Numbered from the stretch's first letter, positions 14,525 through 24,015 are shown. The stretch is DNA of 51,232 bases from CAWIHA01 sp963835855 (GCA_963835855.1 CAWIHA010000036.1:1-51232); one strand, 5' to 3'. Numbers and translations are program-made. The notes: a model not told the origin generated them from the letters alone.

Positions 14525-17200
14525 ATGCAACTCGAGAAGGTCTATGAACCCCAACGGTTTGAGCCGCATTGGGCGCAATGGTGGATCGACAACGGCGTCT
14601 TCCGCGCTTCAAACGGCGCGCCCGGCCAGCCGTTCTCGCTCGTAATCCCGCCGCCCAACGTCACCGGATCGTTGCACATCGGCCACATGCTCGAGCACAC
14701 CGAGATCAACGTCACCATCCGGTGGCATCGCATGCGCGGCGACAACACCCTCTGGTTGCCGGGCACCGACCACGCCGGCATCGCCACGCAAATGCTGGTC
14801 GAGCGCAGCCTTGCCGAACAGGGTCTCGATCGCCGCCAGCTCGGCCGCGAAGAATTCGAGCGCCGCGTTTGGGAGTGGAAGGAAAAATACGGCGGCACGA
14901 TCAAGCGGCAGATGATCCGCCTGGGCGCGAGCTGCGACTGGACGCGCGAGCGCTTCACGCTCGATCCCGGTCTTTCGCGCGCGGTGCGCGAGGCCTTCGT
15001 CCGGCTTTACGAAAAGGGCCTTATCTACCGCGGCGAGTACATGGTCAACTGGTGCCCGCGCTGCCACACGGCGCTTTCCGATCTCGAAGTGACGCACGAC
15101 CCGGCGCAGGGCAACTTGTGGCACATCCGTTACCCGGTCAAGAGCACCAGGCGCCACGTCGTCGTCGCCACCACGCGCCCGGAAACGATGCTCGGCGACA
15201 CGGCCGTCGCGGTGAACCCTCGCGACGAGCGCTACCGCAATCTGCACGGCAAGACGGTGGTGCTGCCACTCATGAACCGGGAGATCCCGATCATCCTCGA
15301 TGAAATCGCCGATCCCGAATTCGGCACTGGCGTCGTCAAAGTCACGCCCGCACATGACCTCAACGACTTTGAAGCGGGCCGCCGCCACAACCTGCCGAAG
15401 ATCCAGGTCATTGACGATACGGGTCGCATGACCGCGGCTGCGGGCCCCTATGCCGGTCTCGACCGATTCGAAGCCCGCCAGCGGGTTGTCGCCAGCCTCG
15501 GCCAGCTCGGCCTCATGGAAGAGGTCAAGCCGTACGAAGTCAGTCTGGGCAGATGCCAGCGGTGCAAGACGCCGGTCGAGCCGCTCATCTCCACGCAATG
15601 GTTCGTAAAGATGAAGCCGCTCGCCGAACCCGCGATCCAAGCCGTCGCAGACGGTCGCATCCAATTCACGCCCGAAACCTGGACCAAGACCTACGACGAG
15701 TGGATGTACAACATCCGCGACTGGTGCATCTCGCGCCAGCTCTGGTGGGGTCACCGTATCCCGGCCTGGTACTGCCAGGACTGCGGCGAGATCACCGTGG
15801 CGCGGGAAGCGCCCACAGAATGCGCCCGCTGCGGCTCCAGGCGCATCGAGCAGGATCCCGACGTGCTCGACACCTGGTTCAGCTCCGCGCTCTGGCCGTT
15901 CTCGACGCTAGGCTGGCCGGACCAGACTGAAGATCTCAAATCATATTACCCGACTTCGCTGCTCAACACCGGATTCGACATCCTCTTCTTCTGGGTCGCG
16001 CGCATGATTATGATGGGTCTCGAAAATACGGGAGAAGTCCCCTTCCGCGAAGTTTACATTCACGGCCTCGTGCGCGATGCAGAGCGCCAGAAAATGTCGA
16101 AAACGAAGGGCAATGTGGTGGACCCGCTCGAGCTGACCGAGCGCTTCGGCACCGACGCCGTCCGCATGGGTCTGCTGCGCGGCGCCGCGCCGGGCACCGA
16201 TATCGTCCTCAACGACGAGAGCATGCTCGGTGCGCGCGCCTTTGCCAACAAGATTTGGAACGCCGCGCGGTTCATCTTCCTGAACATGGAGCGTTCCAAG
16301 GTCGAGCCGTGGGTTCCGGAAGAGCGCCCATCACACCGGCCCGAGCCCATCGGCGCCGGTCTCGAAGTGCCGCTCGAAGACCGCTGGATTTTCAGCCGCC
16401 TGAACAGTTGCGCCGATCTCGTCAACCGCGCCATCGGCCGCTATCGCTACCACGAAGCCGCGCAATTGCTGTGGCAGTTCCTTTGGCACGAGTTCTGCGA
16501 CTGGTACGTGGAAATCAAGAAGCTCCGTTTTCGGGAGAGCTCGGGCCTCGACGCGCACTGGCGCAATATGCTGACGGTCTTCGAGACCGCGCTGCGCCTG
16601 CTGCATCCCGTCATGCCGTTCCTGACCGAGGAGCTCTGGCAGCGGCTCGCGAAAGGCGCGCCTGGCCGTCCCATCTCGATCGCGCTTTCGAAATATCCCG
16701 AGTACGATCTTGAGGCGGCCGGCCACTCAGCCGAACGCGATATGCAGCTCTTGCAGGACATCGTTACAGCCGCGCGGAATTTGCGCTCCGACCTGGGCGT
16801 GAATCCGAAGGAGCAGCTTGAAGGTGCGCTGTACTCGGAAAACGGGGCTGCCCAAGTCGCGCTCAAACACGGCGACGTCATCGGGAAGCTGGCCGGTCTG
16901 AAGCTCGAAGTGCGCCAACAGGCCGCGCCGGAGGCCGTTGAAGGCGCCAAGCGCTCTACGCCCGAGTTCGACCTGGTTCTGCGCATCCCGGCGGCGCAGG
17001 CCAGCGTGCAGCGCAGGCGGCTCGAAAAGGAAATCGAGCAGCTCGAAAAAGCGATCGCAAATGCGCGGCGGCAGCTCGAGAATAAGGAGTTCCTCGCCCG
17101 CGCGCCTGAGCCGGTGATCAACTCGATTCGCCACAAGCTCGCCGATTACGACGCGCAGCTCGAAAAGAGCCGCGAAGCCCTGGCGGCCCTGCCCCAATGA
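14525..17200 (+). CDS. valS: Valyl-tRNA synthetase
   Basis: 891 aa class I synthetase charging tRNA-Val. The HIGH motif is in 'NVTGSLHIGHMLEHT' (about residue 50) and KMSKS in 'RQKMSKTKGNVVDP'. The editing (CP1) domain begins after 'MVNWCPRCHTALSDLEV' and includes the 'TTRPETMLGDTAVAV' threonine-rich pocket. The anticodon-binding domain and a C-terminal coiled-coil arm ('RRRLEKEIEQLEKAIANARR') complete the normal bacterial length. First gene of a cofactor operon; its stop overlaps the next start (ATGA). Confidence 0.97.
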   Translation: MQLEKVYEPQRFEPHWAQWWIDNGVFRASNGAPGQPFSLVIPPPNVTGSLHIGHMLEHTEINVTIRWHRMRGDNTLWLPGTDHAGIATQMLVERSLAEQGLDRRQLGREEFERRVWEWKEKYGGTIKRQMIRLGASCDWTRERFTLDPGLSRAVREAFVRLYEKGLIYRGEYMVNWCPRCHTALSDLEVTHDPAQGNLWHIRYPVKSTRRHVVVATTRPETMLGDTAVAVNPRDERYRNLHGKTVVLPLMNREIPIILDEIADPEFGTGVVKVTPAHDLNDFEAGRRHNLPKIQVIDDTGRMTAAAGPYAGLDRFEARQRVVASLGQLGLMEEVKPYEVSLGRCQRCKTPVEPLISTQWFVKMKPLAEPAIQAVADGRIQFTPETWTKTYDEWMYNIRDWCISRQLWWGHRIPAWYCQDCGEITVAREAPTECARCGSRRIEQDPDVLDTWFSSALWPFSTLGWPDQTEDLKSYYPTSLLNTGFDILFFWVARMIMMGLENTGEVPFREVYIHGLVRDAERQKMSKTKGNVVDPLELTERFGTDAVRMGLLRGAAPGTDIVLNDESMLGARAFANKIWNAARFIFLNMERSKVEPWVPEERPSHRPEPIGAGLEVPLEDRWIFSRLNSCADLVNRAIGRYRYHEAAQLLWQFLWHEFCDWYVEIKKLRFRESSGLDAHWRNMLTVFETALRLLHPVMPFLTEELWQRLAKGAPGRPISIALSKYPEYDLEAAGHSAERDMQLLQDIVTAARNLRSDLGVNPKEQLEGALYSENGAAQVALKHGDVIGKLAGLKLEVRQQAAPEAVEGAKRSTPEFDLVLRIPAAQASVQRRRLEKEIEQLEKAIANARRQLENKEFLARAPEPVINSIRHKLADYDAQLEKSREALAALPQ

Positions 17201-18040
17201 ATTTCGACGTCCATCATCCCGACATCATCGAGGCGGTCCGGCGTGCCCTCGAGGAAGACATCGGCCCGGGCGACATCACCACTCTGGATTGCGTCCCCGC
17301 AAAACGATGCGCCACCGGCCGCTTCATCGCGCGCGAGTGGCTGATCGTCGCAGGCATCGAGCTGCTGCCGCTCATTTACGAGTCTCCGCGGCGGAGTGGA
17401 CGAGATTGAAATTCTCAAGCCGAGCGGCGATCCGGCCGAGGACGGAGATGTGCTTGCGTCCGTGCGCGGCCGTGCGCGGACGTTGCTCGAATGCGAGCGC
17501 GTTGCCTTGAATTTTCTGCAGCGCCTGAGCGGCGTCGCGGGCATGACCCGTCGCTTCGTTGACGCAGTCTCCGGAACCGGTTGCCGCATCCTGGATACGC
17601 GGAAGACCACGCCGGGCCTGCGGCGCCTGGAAAAACTGGCCGTGGCCGCCGGCGGCGGGACGAACCACCGAATGGGCCTGTACGACGGGGTTCTCATCAA
17701 AAACAACCACATCGCCGCGGCGGGCGGCGTGCGCGCCGCACTTGAAGATGTACGGACTTCCGGCGTCCCAATCGAGATCGAAGTGCGCACCCACGAGGAG
17801 CTCGACGAGGCGCTGGCCTGCGGCGCGAGGGAACTGCTGCTCGATAACCTGACGCCGGAAGAAGCCGCCGAACAGATCCGCTATATCGGCCGCCGCGCCT
17901 TGGTTGAGCTTTCCGGCGGCATCACGCTCGAGAACGTGCGCGAGTTTGCCGAAACCGGCGCCGACTTCGTCTCCTGCGGCGCGATTACCCATTCCGCCAC
18001 CGCGGTCGATATCAACTTTCGCCTGAAACTATGTCCTTAG
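17197..18040 (+). pseudogene. nadC: Nicotinate-nucleotide pyrophosphorylase with one apparent frameshift
   Basis: Quinolinate phosphoribosyltransferase of NAD synthesis. The N-terminal part ('EAVRRALEEDIGPGDITT') reads in frame 1 to 'LLPLIYE'. The remainder, from 'LRGGVDEIEILKPSGDPAED' to the stop at 18040, is in another frame, including the active-site blocks 'LDTRKTTPGLRRLEKLAVAAGGG', 'HRMGLYDGVLIKNNHI' and 'VELSGGITLENV'. Removing one base (the T at about 17384) would restore a 280-aa enzyme of normal length. Because the gene is in a tight housekeeping operon and is usually needed, an assembly or sequencing error is the likeliest cause. Confidence 0.88.
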
Positions 18041-18789
18041 ACCTAACTGCGTTGCGCGCCCGCTATCCCGAACGCGGGGTGGTTTGGTTCGATCGCGCCG
18101 GCTCGACCATGACCGAGGCGGCGCGCCTTGCGGCATCGGGTTGCTCGTCCGGAACCATCGTCGGCGCCGAGGAGCAGACCTCCGGTCGGGGCCGTTTCGG
18201 CCGAACCTGGCATTCGGAGCGCGAGGTGGGCCTCTACGTCTCGATCGTACTGCGTCTCAAGCTGCCGGATGAGGGCGCGCGCATCCTTTGCTTGGCGCTG
18301 GGCCTGGCAGTGGCGGAGGCGATCGCTCGCGCCGCGGATATCGCTTGCGACCTGCGCTGGCCCAACGACGTGCTTATCGGCGAGAAGAAGTGCGCCGGCA
18401 TTCTCGTCGAGGCCGAGCAGGCGGCATACATCGCGGGCATCGGCATCAACATCAACCAGACCGCCTTCCCCGTTGAGATCGCCCAGACCGCCACTTCGCT
18501 GCGCATCGCTTCGGGCCTCGCGCAGTCGCGCGAACGCCTGCTCGTTCACCTGATCGAATCCGTAGACAGCTTTACGAAGATGCTGGAGACGGGCGGCAAG
18601 GCGCCGGTGTTGCGCATGTTCTCGCAGGCCTCAAGCTACGTGCGCGGGAAGCACATCATCGCCGACGAGGGCGGCTCGCAGATCGAGGGCATCACCGAGG
18701 GCCTTAACCCGTCGGGGTTTCTGATCGTGCGCAAATCTGACGGCACGCGCGCGGTAGTACTGGCCGGCGGCATCCGGGCCGCTTCCTGA
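18031..18789 (+). CDS. birA: Biotin--[acetyl-CoA-carboxylase] ligase
   Basis: 252 aa. The biotin-AMP binding motif is 'SGRGRFGRTWHSE', and the catalytic Lys is in 'LRWPNDVLIGEKKCAGILVE'. The C-terminal SH3-like domain follows. There is no N-terminal helix-turn-helix, so this is a group I ligase without the repressor function of E. coli BirA. It overlaps the end of nadC by 10 nt and precedes coaX, an arrangement common in acidobacteria and clostridia. Confidence 0.95.
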   Translation: MSLDLTALRARYPERGVVWFDRAGSTMTEAARLAASGCSSGTIVGAEEQTSGRGRFGRTWHSEREVGLYVSIVLRLKLPDEGARILCLALGLAVAEAIARAADIACDLRWPNDVLIGEKKCAGILVEAEQAAYIAGIGININQTAFPVEIAQTATSLRIASGLAQSRERLLVHLIESVDSFTKMLETGGKAPVLRMFSQASSYVRGKHIIADEGGSQIEGITEGLNPSGFLIVRKSDGTRAVVLAGGIRAAS

Positions 18790-18806
18790 GACACTACACT
18801 AGTCTC

Positions 18807-19577
18807 ATGCTACTCGCGCTCGATGTCGGCAACACCAACGTTAGCGCCGGAGCTTTTGAAAACTCGCGCCTGATTGCGCATTGGCGCCTGAGCACCATTC
18901 ACGACCAGACCGCCGATGAGTGGGGCATCCTGCTTCGCAACCTGTTCTCGCTTTCCTCGCTCGATCTGGCGCAAATCCACGGCATCATCATCGCCAGCGT
19001 TGTCCCGCCGCTCGATTCCTCGCTCGCGGCCATGGCCGCGCGCTATTTCCGCACCGAGGCGCTCTTCGTCACGCCGGATACCGATACCGGGCTGCGCATA
19101 TGCTACGACAACCCGCGCGAAGTGGGCGCCGACCGCATCGTTAACGGCGTCGCCGCGTATCGCAAGTACGGCGGTCCATGCATCGTGGTGGACCTCGGCA
19201 CCGCGATCACTTTCGACGCCATCTCGGCCGGGGGCGAGTATCTCGGCGGCGTCATTTGCGCGGGCCTCGGTATCGCGGTGGAAGGGCTTTTCTCGAAGAC
19301 CGCGCGCCTGCCGCTGGTCGACTTGCGGGAGCCCGAGCGCCTCATCGGGAAAAACACCGTGGGCAGCATACAATCCGGCCTTTACTACGGCTCGATCGGT
19401 ATGATCGATGGCATCCTCGATCGCCTCATTGCCGAACTCGGGACCGATACGCGCACCATCGCCACCGGCGGCCAGGCTGAGTTAATCGCGCGCGGCTCGC
19501 GGCACCTCAAACAAGTGGACGAGAACCTCACGCTCGAAGGGCTCGAGCTGATCTGGCAACGGAACCGGCGGAAATGA
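18807..19577 (+). CDS. coaX: Type III pantothenate kinase
   Basis: 256 aa ASKHA-fold kinase for the first step of coenzyme A synthesis. The phosphate-binding motif 'LALDVGNTNVSAGAF' opens the protein, followed by 'DNPREVGADRIVNGVAA' (catalytic Asp), 'CIVVDLGTAITFDAI' and 'ATGGQA' near the C-terminus. Length is normal. Type III enzymes are not feedback-inhibited by CoA. Downstream start overlaps its stop (ATGA). Confidence 0.96.
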   Translation: MLLALDVGNTNVSAGAFENSRLIAHWRLSTIHDQTADEWGILLRNLFSLSSLDLAQIHGIIIASVVPPLDSSLAAMAARYFRTEALFVTPDTDTGLRICYDNPREVGADRIVNGVAAYRKYGGPCIVVDLGTAITFDAISAGGEYLGGVICAGLGIAVEGLFSKTARLPLVDLREPERLIGKNTVGSIQSGLYYGSIGMIDGILDRLIAELGTDTRTIATGGQAELIARGSRHLKQVDENLTLEGLELIWQRNRRK

Positions 19578-20329
19578 CGGGGCCGCCTCCAAACTTAAAC
19601 GGAGCCTCCGGTGATGCCGCAAACGGAACCGCGCGCGACTCGGCCGGCGAATGGGCGCCATCGAATTACTTCAACTACTTCACTGAAATCGAAGAGCATT
19701 TCCGGAGGGCGCGCAGCACCGGCCTGTTCCTGCTCTCGCCGCTCGATTGGGCGCTGATCGAAAGCTGGAAGAACGCGGGCGTGCCTCTCGAAGCCGTACT
19801 GCGCGGCATCGACGAGGCGTTCGAAAGATGGCGCGTGCGCAAATCGAAAGTGCGAATGATAAATTCGCTGGCCTACTGTGCCCAGGCCGTGCTGGCGCAC
19901 GCGCAATGGATGGCAGGTGCCGCGCCGCAATCGGCTGCCGCGAAGCCGGCGCCGCCGTTTGCGCTCGAAGATCTTCGCTCGCATCTCGCCGGCAAGGCTG
20001 CCGCCCTGGGCGCGCGCGCCGGGACTCTCTTTGGAGACGTCGCACAAGCGCTTGAGCGGCTCGCCGCGGAAGTGGAAACGCACTACGAAAACCTGGAAGA
20101 ACTGGAGCGCCGGCTCAGCGCGCTCGAGGACAAGATGATCGCCGCCGCACGCGCTCTCGCTTCGGAGGAAGATCTCACCGCCGCGCGCCGCGAATTCGAT
20201 CTCCAGCTTCGCCCCTACCGTGGAAAAATGACCGCCGCGCAGATCGCGATGCTCGAGCGCCAGTTCCTCGACCGCCGCCTGCTGGAATCCGCGGGCCTGC
20301 CGCGGCTCAGCCTGTTCTACTTGCGGTAA
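19574..20329 (+). CDS. Conserved-looking hypothetical protein with coiled coil
   Basis: 251 aa, no recognised family. The N-terminal half contains 'FLLSPLDWALIESWKNAGVP' and 'VLRGIDEAFERW', reminiscent of DnaD/replication-protein helical domains, but the match is only impressionistic. The C-terminal half is a long Glu/Arg/Leu-rich helix (about residues 150-220) likely to form a coiled coil. Its coupling to coaX by ATGA indicates co-expression with the cofactor genes. No signal peptide. Confidence 0.7.
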   Translation: MTGPPPNLNGASGDAANGTARDSAGEWAPSNYFNYFTEIEEHFRRARSTGLFLLSPLDWALIESWKNAGVPLEAVLRGIDEAFERWRVRKSKVRMINSLAYCAQAVLAHAQWMAGAAPQSAAAKPAPPFALEDLRSHLAGKAAALGARAGTLFGDVAQALERLAAEVETHYENLEELERRLSALEDKMIAAARALASEEDLTAARREFDLQLRPYRGKMTAAQIAMLERQFLDRRLLESAGLPRLSLFYLR

Positions 20330-20391
20330 CGGGCGCGGCGCGCCCGCGCAGTATGATAACATCCGTTCGAGAACGTCGAGACATTATACCC

Positions 20392-21531
20392 ATGAAAACT
20401 TGGGCCATTCCCGCAATCATCCTGCTGTCGCTCGGGACCGCGGCGGCCGGGCGCCATCAGCCAACCGCCGAAGCAGGCTCCGTGCAAGAGCTGCTGCTCC
20501 AACAGATCAAATCGGAATCCGACGACGCGAAAAAACTCGTTCTCCTCGAGCAGTTCGCCGCCGCCTATCCACAGCACGAGGCGCTGCCTTGGGTTTACGA
20601 GCAGATGATCGACTCCTACTCGAAGACCAGCCAGCTCGACAAAGCGCTGGGGAGCTGCGATAAGCTGTTAGCGCTCGATCCCGCCGATGTCGAGAGCGCG
20701 CACGCCTGTTTGAAAACCGCCGAGGCGAAGAAGGACCCCGACCTGGTTTTGAAATACTCCGCCGCCGCTTCCGCCGCTGCCCGCAAGGTCGCCGCTGCGC
20801 CGAGGCCGGACGACGAAAGCGAAGATGGCTGGAAGGACCGCGTCGAATTCGCGCGCGGGGTCGATACTTACAGCGAGTACTCCCTCTACGCGATGGCGCT
20901 CCAAACGGCCAGCCTGAAAAAGAAGATGCAGCTCAGCGACGCTCTCGAGCAGCGCAATCCCCAGAGCCAATACCTCCCGCAGTTGACCGAGCACATATTC
21001 CTGGCCTCGATACAGGCCGGCGACACCGCGAAAGCCGTTGCGCTCGCCGAGCGCATCGTCGCAAAAAACCCGGACAACGAGGATATGCTGCTGGCCGTGG
21101 CAAGCAGCTACCTCACCAGCAAGCAGCCGGATAAGGCGCTTGCGCTTGCGGGCAAGGTGATCGGCGTGACGAATGCGAAGGCAAGACCAGAAGGCGTGAA
21201 CGAGGCCGATTGGCAGACGCACAAGCTGCAAGTGACCGGCCGCGCCGAATGGATACGCGGCGTGGTTTATGCGGGACAGAGGAAGTGGGCCGCCGCGGAC
21301 CATTCGCTCCGCGCCGCGCTGCCCGGCATAAAGAACAGCCAGGAGATCACAGCCGAGTCTCTGTTCTATCTCGGGGTGGCGAATTATCAGTTGGCGGAGG
21401 CCGGCGAGGTGGATCGCGCACTCGACGCGGTGCGTTTCAGCGAGCAGTGCGCCGCCATCGCCGGCCGGTACCAAGAGGCCGCACGCAAGAACATTCGCGC
21501 GATCCGCGCCAAGTATCAGATCCAGCAGTAG
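20392..21531 (+). CDS. Exported tetratricopeptide-like protein
   Basis: 379 aa from ATG 20392. A signal peptide ('KTWAIPAIILLSLGTAAAG') is followed by helical repeats of TPR type: 'QLDKALGSCDKLLALDPADV', 'DTAKAVALAERIVAKNPDN', 'QPDKALALAGKVIG', 'LFYLGVANYQLAEAG'. Probably a periplasmic scaffold. The sequence just upstream has a GC palindrome (gggcgcg-g-cgcgccc, 20331-20345) that could terminate the preceding operon, and a TATGAT hexamer that could start a new transcript. Confidence 0.75.
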   Translation: MKTWAIPAIILLSLGTAAAGRHQPTAEAGSVQELLLQQIKSESDDAKKLVLLEQFAAAYPQHEALPWVYEQMIDSYSKTSQLDKALGSCDKLLALDPADVESAHACLKTAEAKKDPDLVLKYSAAASAAARKVAAAPRPDDESEDGWKDRVEFARGVDTYSEYSLYAMALQTASLKKKMQLSDALEQRNPQSQYLPQLTEHIFLASIQAGDTAKAVALAERIVAKNPDNEDMLLAVASSYLTSKQPDKALALAGKVIGVTNAKARPEGVNEADWQTHKLQVTGRAEWIRGVVYAGQRKWAAADHSLRAALPGIKNSQEITAESLFYLGVANYQLAEAGEVDRALDAVRFSEQCAAIAGRYQEAARKNIRAIRAKYQIQQ

Positions 21532-21637
21532 GGGCGCGAGCGGCCGGCCCGCCATTTTGCGGGAGCAGAGGATCGGACACGCAAGCTGGCGCTCGGCTTC
21601 CGGAAAAGTGTAATTCGCCGTTGGAAGGTGGGAAGAA

Positions 21638-22111
21638 TCAGCGGCAGGCTGCGCCCGCCGCGGGCAGGGCCGGCTTCAGCATCTGCGCCTTCCGGTAGAT
21701 GAGCGTCGAGATGTTGTAGCTGGCGATCTCGAAGCCGTGGCCATGCACAATTGCGTCGGTTGGGCAGGCCTCCACGCAATAGCCGCAGAAGATACAACGG
21801 TTGTAATCGATGTTATAGACGCTGGCGTAACGGTCGCCGCCTGAGATCCGCACCGCCTCCGTATTCTCGGCGGCTTCGATGTAAATGCAGTTCGCCGGGC
21901 ACGCCGCTGCGCACAGGAAGCAGGCCACGCACTTCTCGAGGCCGTTTTCGTCGCGCTCGAGCATGTGCACGCCGCGATACCGTTCCTGGAATCTCGGCGG
22001 CTCATCCGGGTAGGTCTCGGTGACGGTGGGCGACATCATTTCTTTCAATGTGACGCCCATGCCCGTGGCGATCGCCGCTACCGAGCCGAGAATCTCTTGG
22101 ATGTCCGGCAT
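21638..22111 (-). CDS. nuoI: NADH-quinone oxidoreductase subunit I (NuoI-like ferredoxin)
   Basis: 157 aa with two [4Fe-4S] motifs, CVACFLCAAACP (Cys61-71) and CIFCGYCVEACP (Cys106-116), and the NuoI-specific flanks 'PPRFQERYRGVHML' and 'VYNIDYNRC'. In complex I this subunit passes electrons toward the quinone site. It stands apart from any other nuo gene in the window, next to a redoxin, so it may be a second copy or serve another ferredoxin-linked complex. ATG at 22111 was chosen because the family sequence begins there. Confidence 0.88.
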   Translation of the reverse strand: MPDIQEILGSVAAIATGMGVTLKEMMSPTVTETYPDEPPRFQERYRGVHMLERDENGLEKCVACFLCAAACPANCIYIEAAENTEAVRISGGDRYASVYNIDYNRCIFCGYCVEACPTDAIVHGHGFEIASYNISTLIYRKAQMLKPALPAAGAACR

Positions 22112-22158
22112 TCGTCTTTTGCTCTTCAGCCCCCGCCGGGAGTCGAGTTCTTCGATCC

Positions 22159-22656
22159 TCAACCCGGGCGGAATTCCGGCACACTCTCGCCCGCGCGAAA
22201 CGGCTGGACGCCCGCGCGATGCCCCAGCGCCTCCAGATCCTTTTTCGAGAAACCGTGCGCAGCGAGCGCGATGGTCCCATCCTGCTCGATCAGGAACAGG
22301 GATGGGACGATTTGGATCCCGTATGCGTTGCTGACGGGATAGTCCGGCTCGTCCACAAGCGTAGCAAACGTGATCCCGAACTCCTGGTTGAAGCTGCGGG
22401 TTGCCGCCAGCATGTCCTGCGAGATCCCGGCGAAGTGCACGGAGGACTGATCCCTGCCGGCGCCCTCGTACATGCGCTCCAGGAACGGGAACGTAAACTG
22501 GCACACCGGACAACTCACCTTGAAGAAAGCGAGCAATACCGGCCCGCGCGCGAGCATCCGGCTTAGCCTGAGCGAGCCTCCCCCGAGATCTTTCAATTCG
22601 AAATCGGGGGCCTGCGCGCCGGCTTCGAGCATCTGTGGCTGCTTCCGCGCCGGCAT
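22159..22656 (-). CDS. Thioredoxin-fold redoxin (AhpC/TSA-like)
   Basis: 165 aa. The N-terminal 'AGAQAPDFELKDLGGGSLRL' is the AhpC/TSA-Redoxin opening. The active site is 'FFKVSCPVCQFTFPFLERM', with a CPVC pair, and the cis-Pro region is 'GIQIVPSLFLIEQDGTI'. No signal peptide, so cytoplasmic. The CxxC pair suggests thiol-disulfide exchange or peroxide reduction. It ends 47 bp before the nuoI start and is probably co-transcribed with it. Confidence 0.85.
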   Translation of the reverse strand: MPARKQPQMLEAGAQAPDFELKDLGGGSLRLSRMLARGPVLLAFFKVSCPVCQFTFPFLERMYEGAGRDQSSVHFAGISQDMLAATRSFNQEFGITFATLVDEPDYPVSNAYGIQIVPSLFLIEQDGTIALAAHGFSKKDLEALGHRAGVQPFRAGESVPEFRPG

Positions 22657-22704
22657 AAATCCCAGTCTAGCCCAAAGCCCGCGTCCGCGCGACGGTTTTC
22701 GGAC

Positions 22705-23109
22705 CTACTCGCCCATCTGCTCCTTCACAAAGCTGAGGATGTCGAAGTGCTGGATTTCGCGATCGGGGAAGAAGCTGTTCACCGCGTCCTGCTCATCGTT
22801 GAGGATCTCGAAGACGGTGGTCAGCTTTGTGAACACGAGCAACTCGATGTTCCGCCGGTTCAGATTCTGGAGCTTGAGCCTGCCGCCCAGCTTGCGTAAT
22901 GACGTATAGCAGACCACCATTGCGCCCAGTCCGGTGCTGTCGATGTAATTGACCTCGCGGAGATTGAGGATCACATCGTGCACGCCCCCCGCGGCCAGCT
23001 CGCGCAACGTGTCGCGCAGTTTCGCCGACTCCTCGCCCGCGGTGATCCGGCCCTCCAGATCCAGAATAGTGATGCCCTCTCGCTCTCTGCGGCGGATTTC
23101 CAGGCCCAT
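22705..23109 (-). CDS. STAS-domain anti-sigma factor antagonist
   Basis: 134 aa from ATG 23109. The STAS fold is seen as 'ITILDLEGRITAGEESAKLR', 'VILNLREVNYIDSTGLGAMV' (the phosphorylatable Ser is in DSTG) and 'GGRLKLQNLNRRN'. Such SpoIIAA/RsbV-like proteins bind an anti-sigma kinase in their dephosphorylated state. No partner kinase is adjacent. The C-terminal tail of about 20 residues goes beyond the basic domain. Confidence 0.88.
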   Translation of the reverse strand: MGLEIRRREREGITILDLEGRITAGEESAKLRDTLRELAAGGVHDVILNLREVNYIDSTGLGAMVVCYTSLRKLGGRLKLQNLNRRNIELLVFTKLTTVFEILNDEQDAVNSFFPDREIQHFDILSFVKEQMGE

Positions 23110-23232
23110 CGGTATCCCTCTTAACGAGCTTGCAGCCAGTGCGCGGAACTGGCTGGGCCGCTGAGCGCCTCGCGGCTGCGCCCAAAAACTCTCTCCAGGC
23201 CGTCTTCGCACGGCGGCACTTGCTGCGTGGCC

Positions 23233-23290
23233 GTGCCACCGCAACTTCTTCGAGCCTCCCGTGGCATAGACCTTCAATCCGTGCGGGATT
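23233..23290 (+). repeat. Dispersed hairpin repeat, copy 2
   Basis: GTGCCAC (23233-23239) pairs with GTGGCA (23261-23266), and the same central cctcccgtggca is present as at 14421-14433. It lies between the STAS and response-regulator genes. Its orientation relative to the neighbouring genes is opposite to that of copy 1. Confidence 0.6.
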
Positions 23291-23319
23291 TTCAGCACTC
23301 CCTACAAGTGCTTCCCAGT

Positions 23320-24015
23320 CTATTGCGCGTCTTCGTCGCCGGCCTTTTCGGGTGTCTGGACCATGTACCCGATGCCGCGGACCGTGTGGATCAGTTTCTG
23401 GGGCCAGCGATCGTCGACTTTACCGCGGAGATGGCGGATATAAACGTCAACGATATTGGTCAAACCGTCGTAATCCGTCTCCCAAACGTGCTCGACGATC
23501 ATCGTGCGGCTCAGCGGTTGCCCCTGGTTCCGCATCAAGTGCTCCAGGATGCTGAACTCCTTCGGAGCAAGCTCGATGGTTTCACCGCCGCGCGTCACTT
23601 TGCGCCGGATGCAATCCAGCACCAGATCACCCACTTGCAGGCGCTCTGGGGTCGGCTGCCCCCGCCGCAACAGCGAGCGCACCCGGGCCAGCAATTCGCT
23701 AAAGGCGAACGGCTTGGCCAAGTAATCGTCGGCGCCTTTCTCCAACCCTTTTACCCGATCGTCCACGGCCCCCAACGCGCTCAGGATCAGCACCGGCGGG
23801 CTGGCCGCCCGGTTGCGGATCTTTTCGAGGACCTGCAGGCCATCCATGTCGGGCAGCATCAGATCGAGGATGATCAAGTCGTAGTCGGTGGCGCGCATCT
23901 TCTCCAGGCCAGTGGCGCCATCGCTGGCCGAATCCGCTTCATACCCAGCGCCTTCCAGGCCGCGGGCAACCAATTCGGCGATGCGTTTTTCGTCTTCAAT
24001 GACCAGTATTCGCAT
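23320..24015 (-). CDS. OmpR-family response regulator
   Basis: 231 aa. The receiver domain (residues 1-115) has the acidic pair in 'LVIEDEKR', the phospho-acceptor Asp in 'LIILDLMLPDMDG', Thr/Ser-equivalent 'LILSAL' and Lys in 'YLAKPFAFSELLARV'. The C-terminal winged helix has 'LAPKEFSILEHLMRNQGQPL' and 'VDVYIRHLRGKVD', with 'TVRGIGYM' at the end. No sensor kinase adjoins it, so its input is unknown. ATG 24015 has AAGGAAGAG directly upstream. Confidence 0.92.
   Translation of the reverse strand: MRILVIEDEKRIAELVARGLEGAGYEADSASDGATGLEKMRATDYDLIILDLMLPDMDGLQVLEKIRNRAASPPVLILSALGAVDDRVKGLEKGADDYLAKPFAFSELLARVRSLLRRGQPTPERLQVGDLVLDCIRRKVTRGGETIELAPKEFSILEHLMRNQGQPLSRTMIVEHVWETDYDGLTNIVDVYIRHLRGKVDDRWPQKLIHTVRGIGYMVQTPEKAGDEDAQ

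Noticed and set aside
14609..15754. Long minus-strand frames antisense to valS and other GC-rich genes
   Set aside because: They follow from high GC at third codon positions of the real genes. None has its own motifs or start signals.
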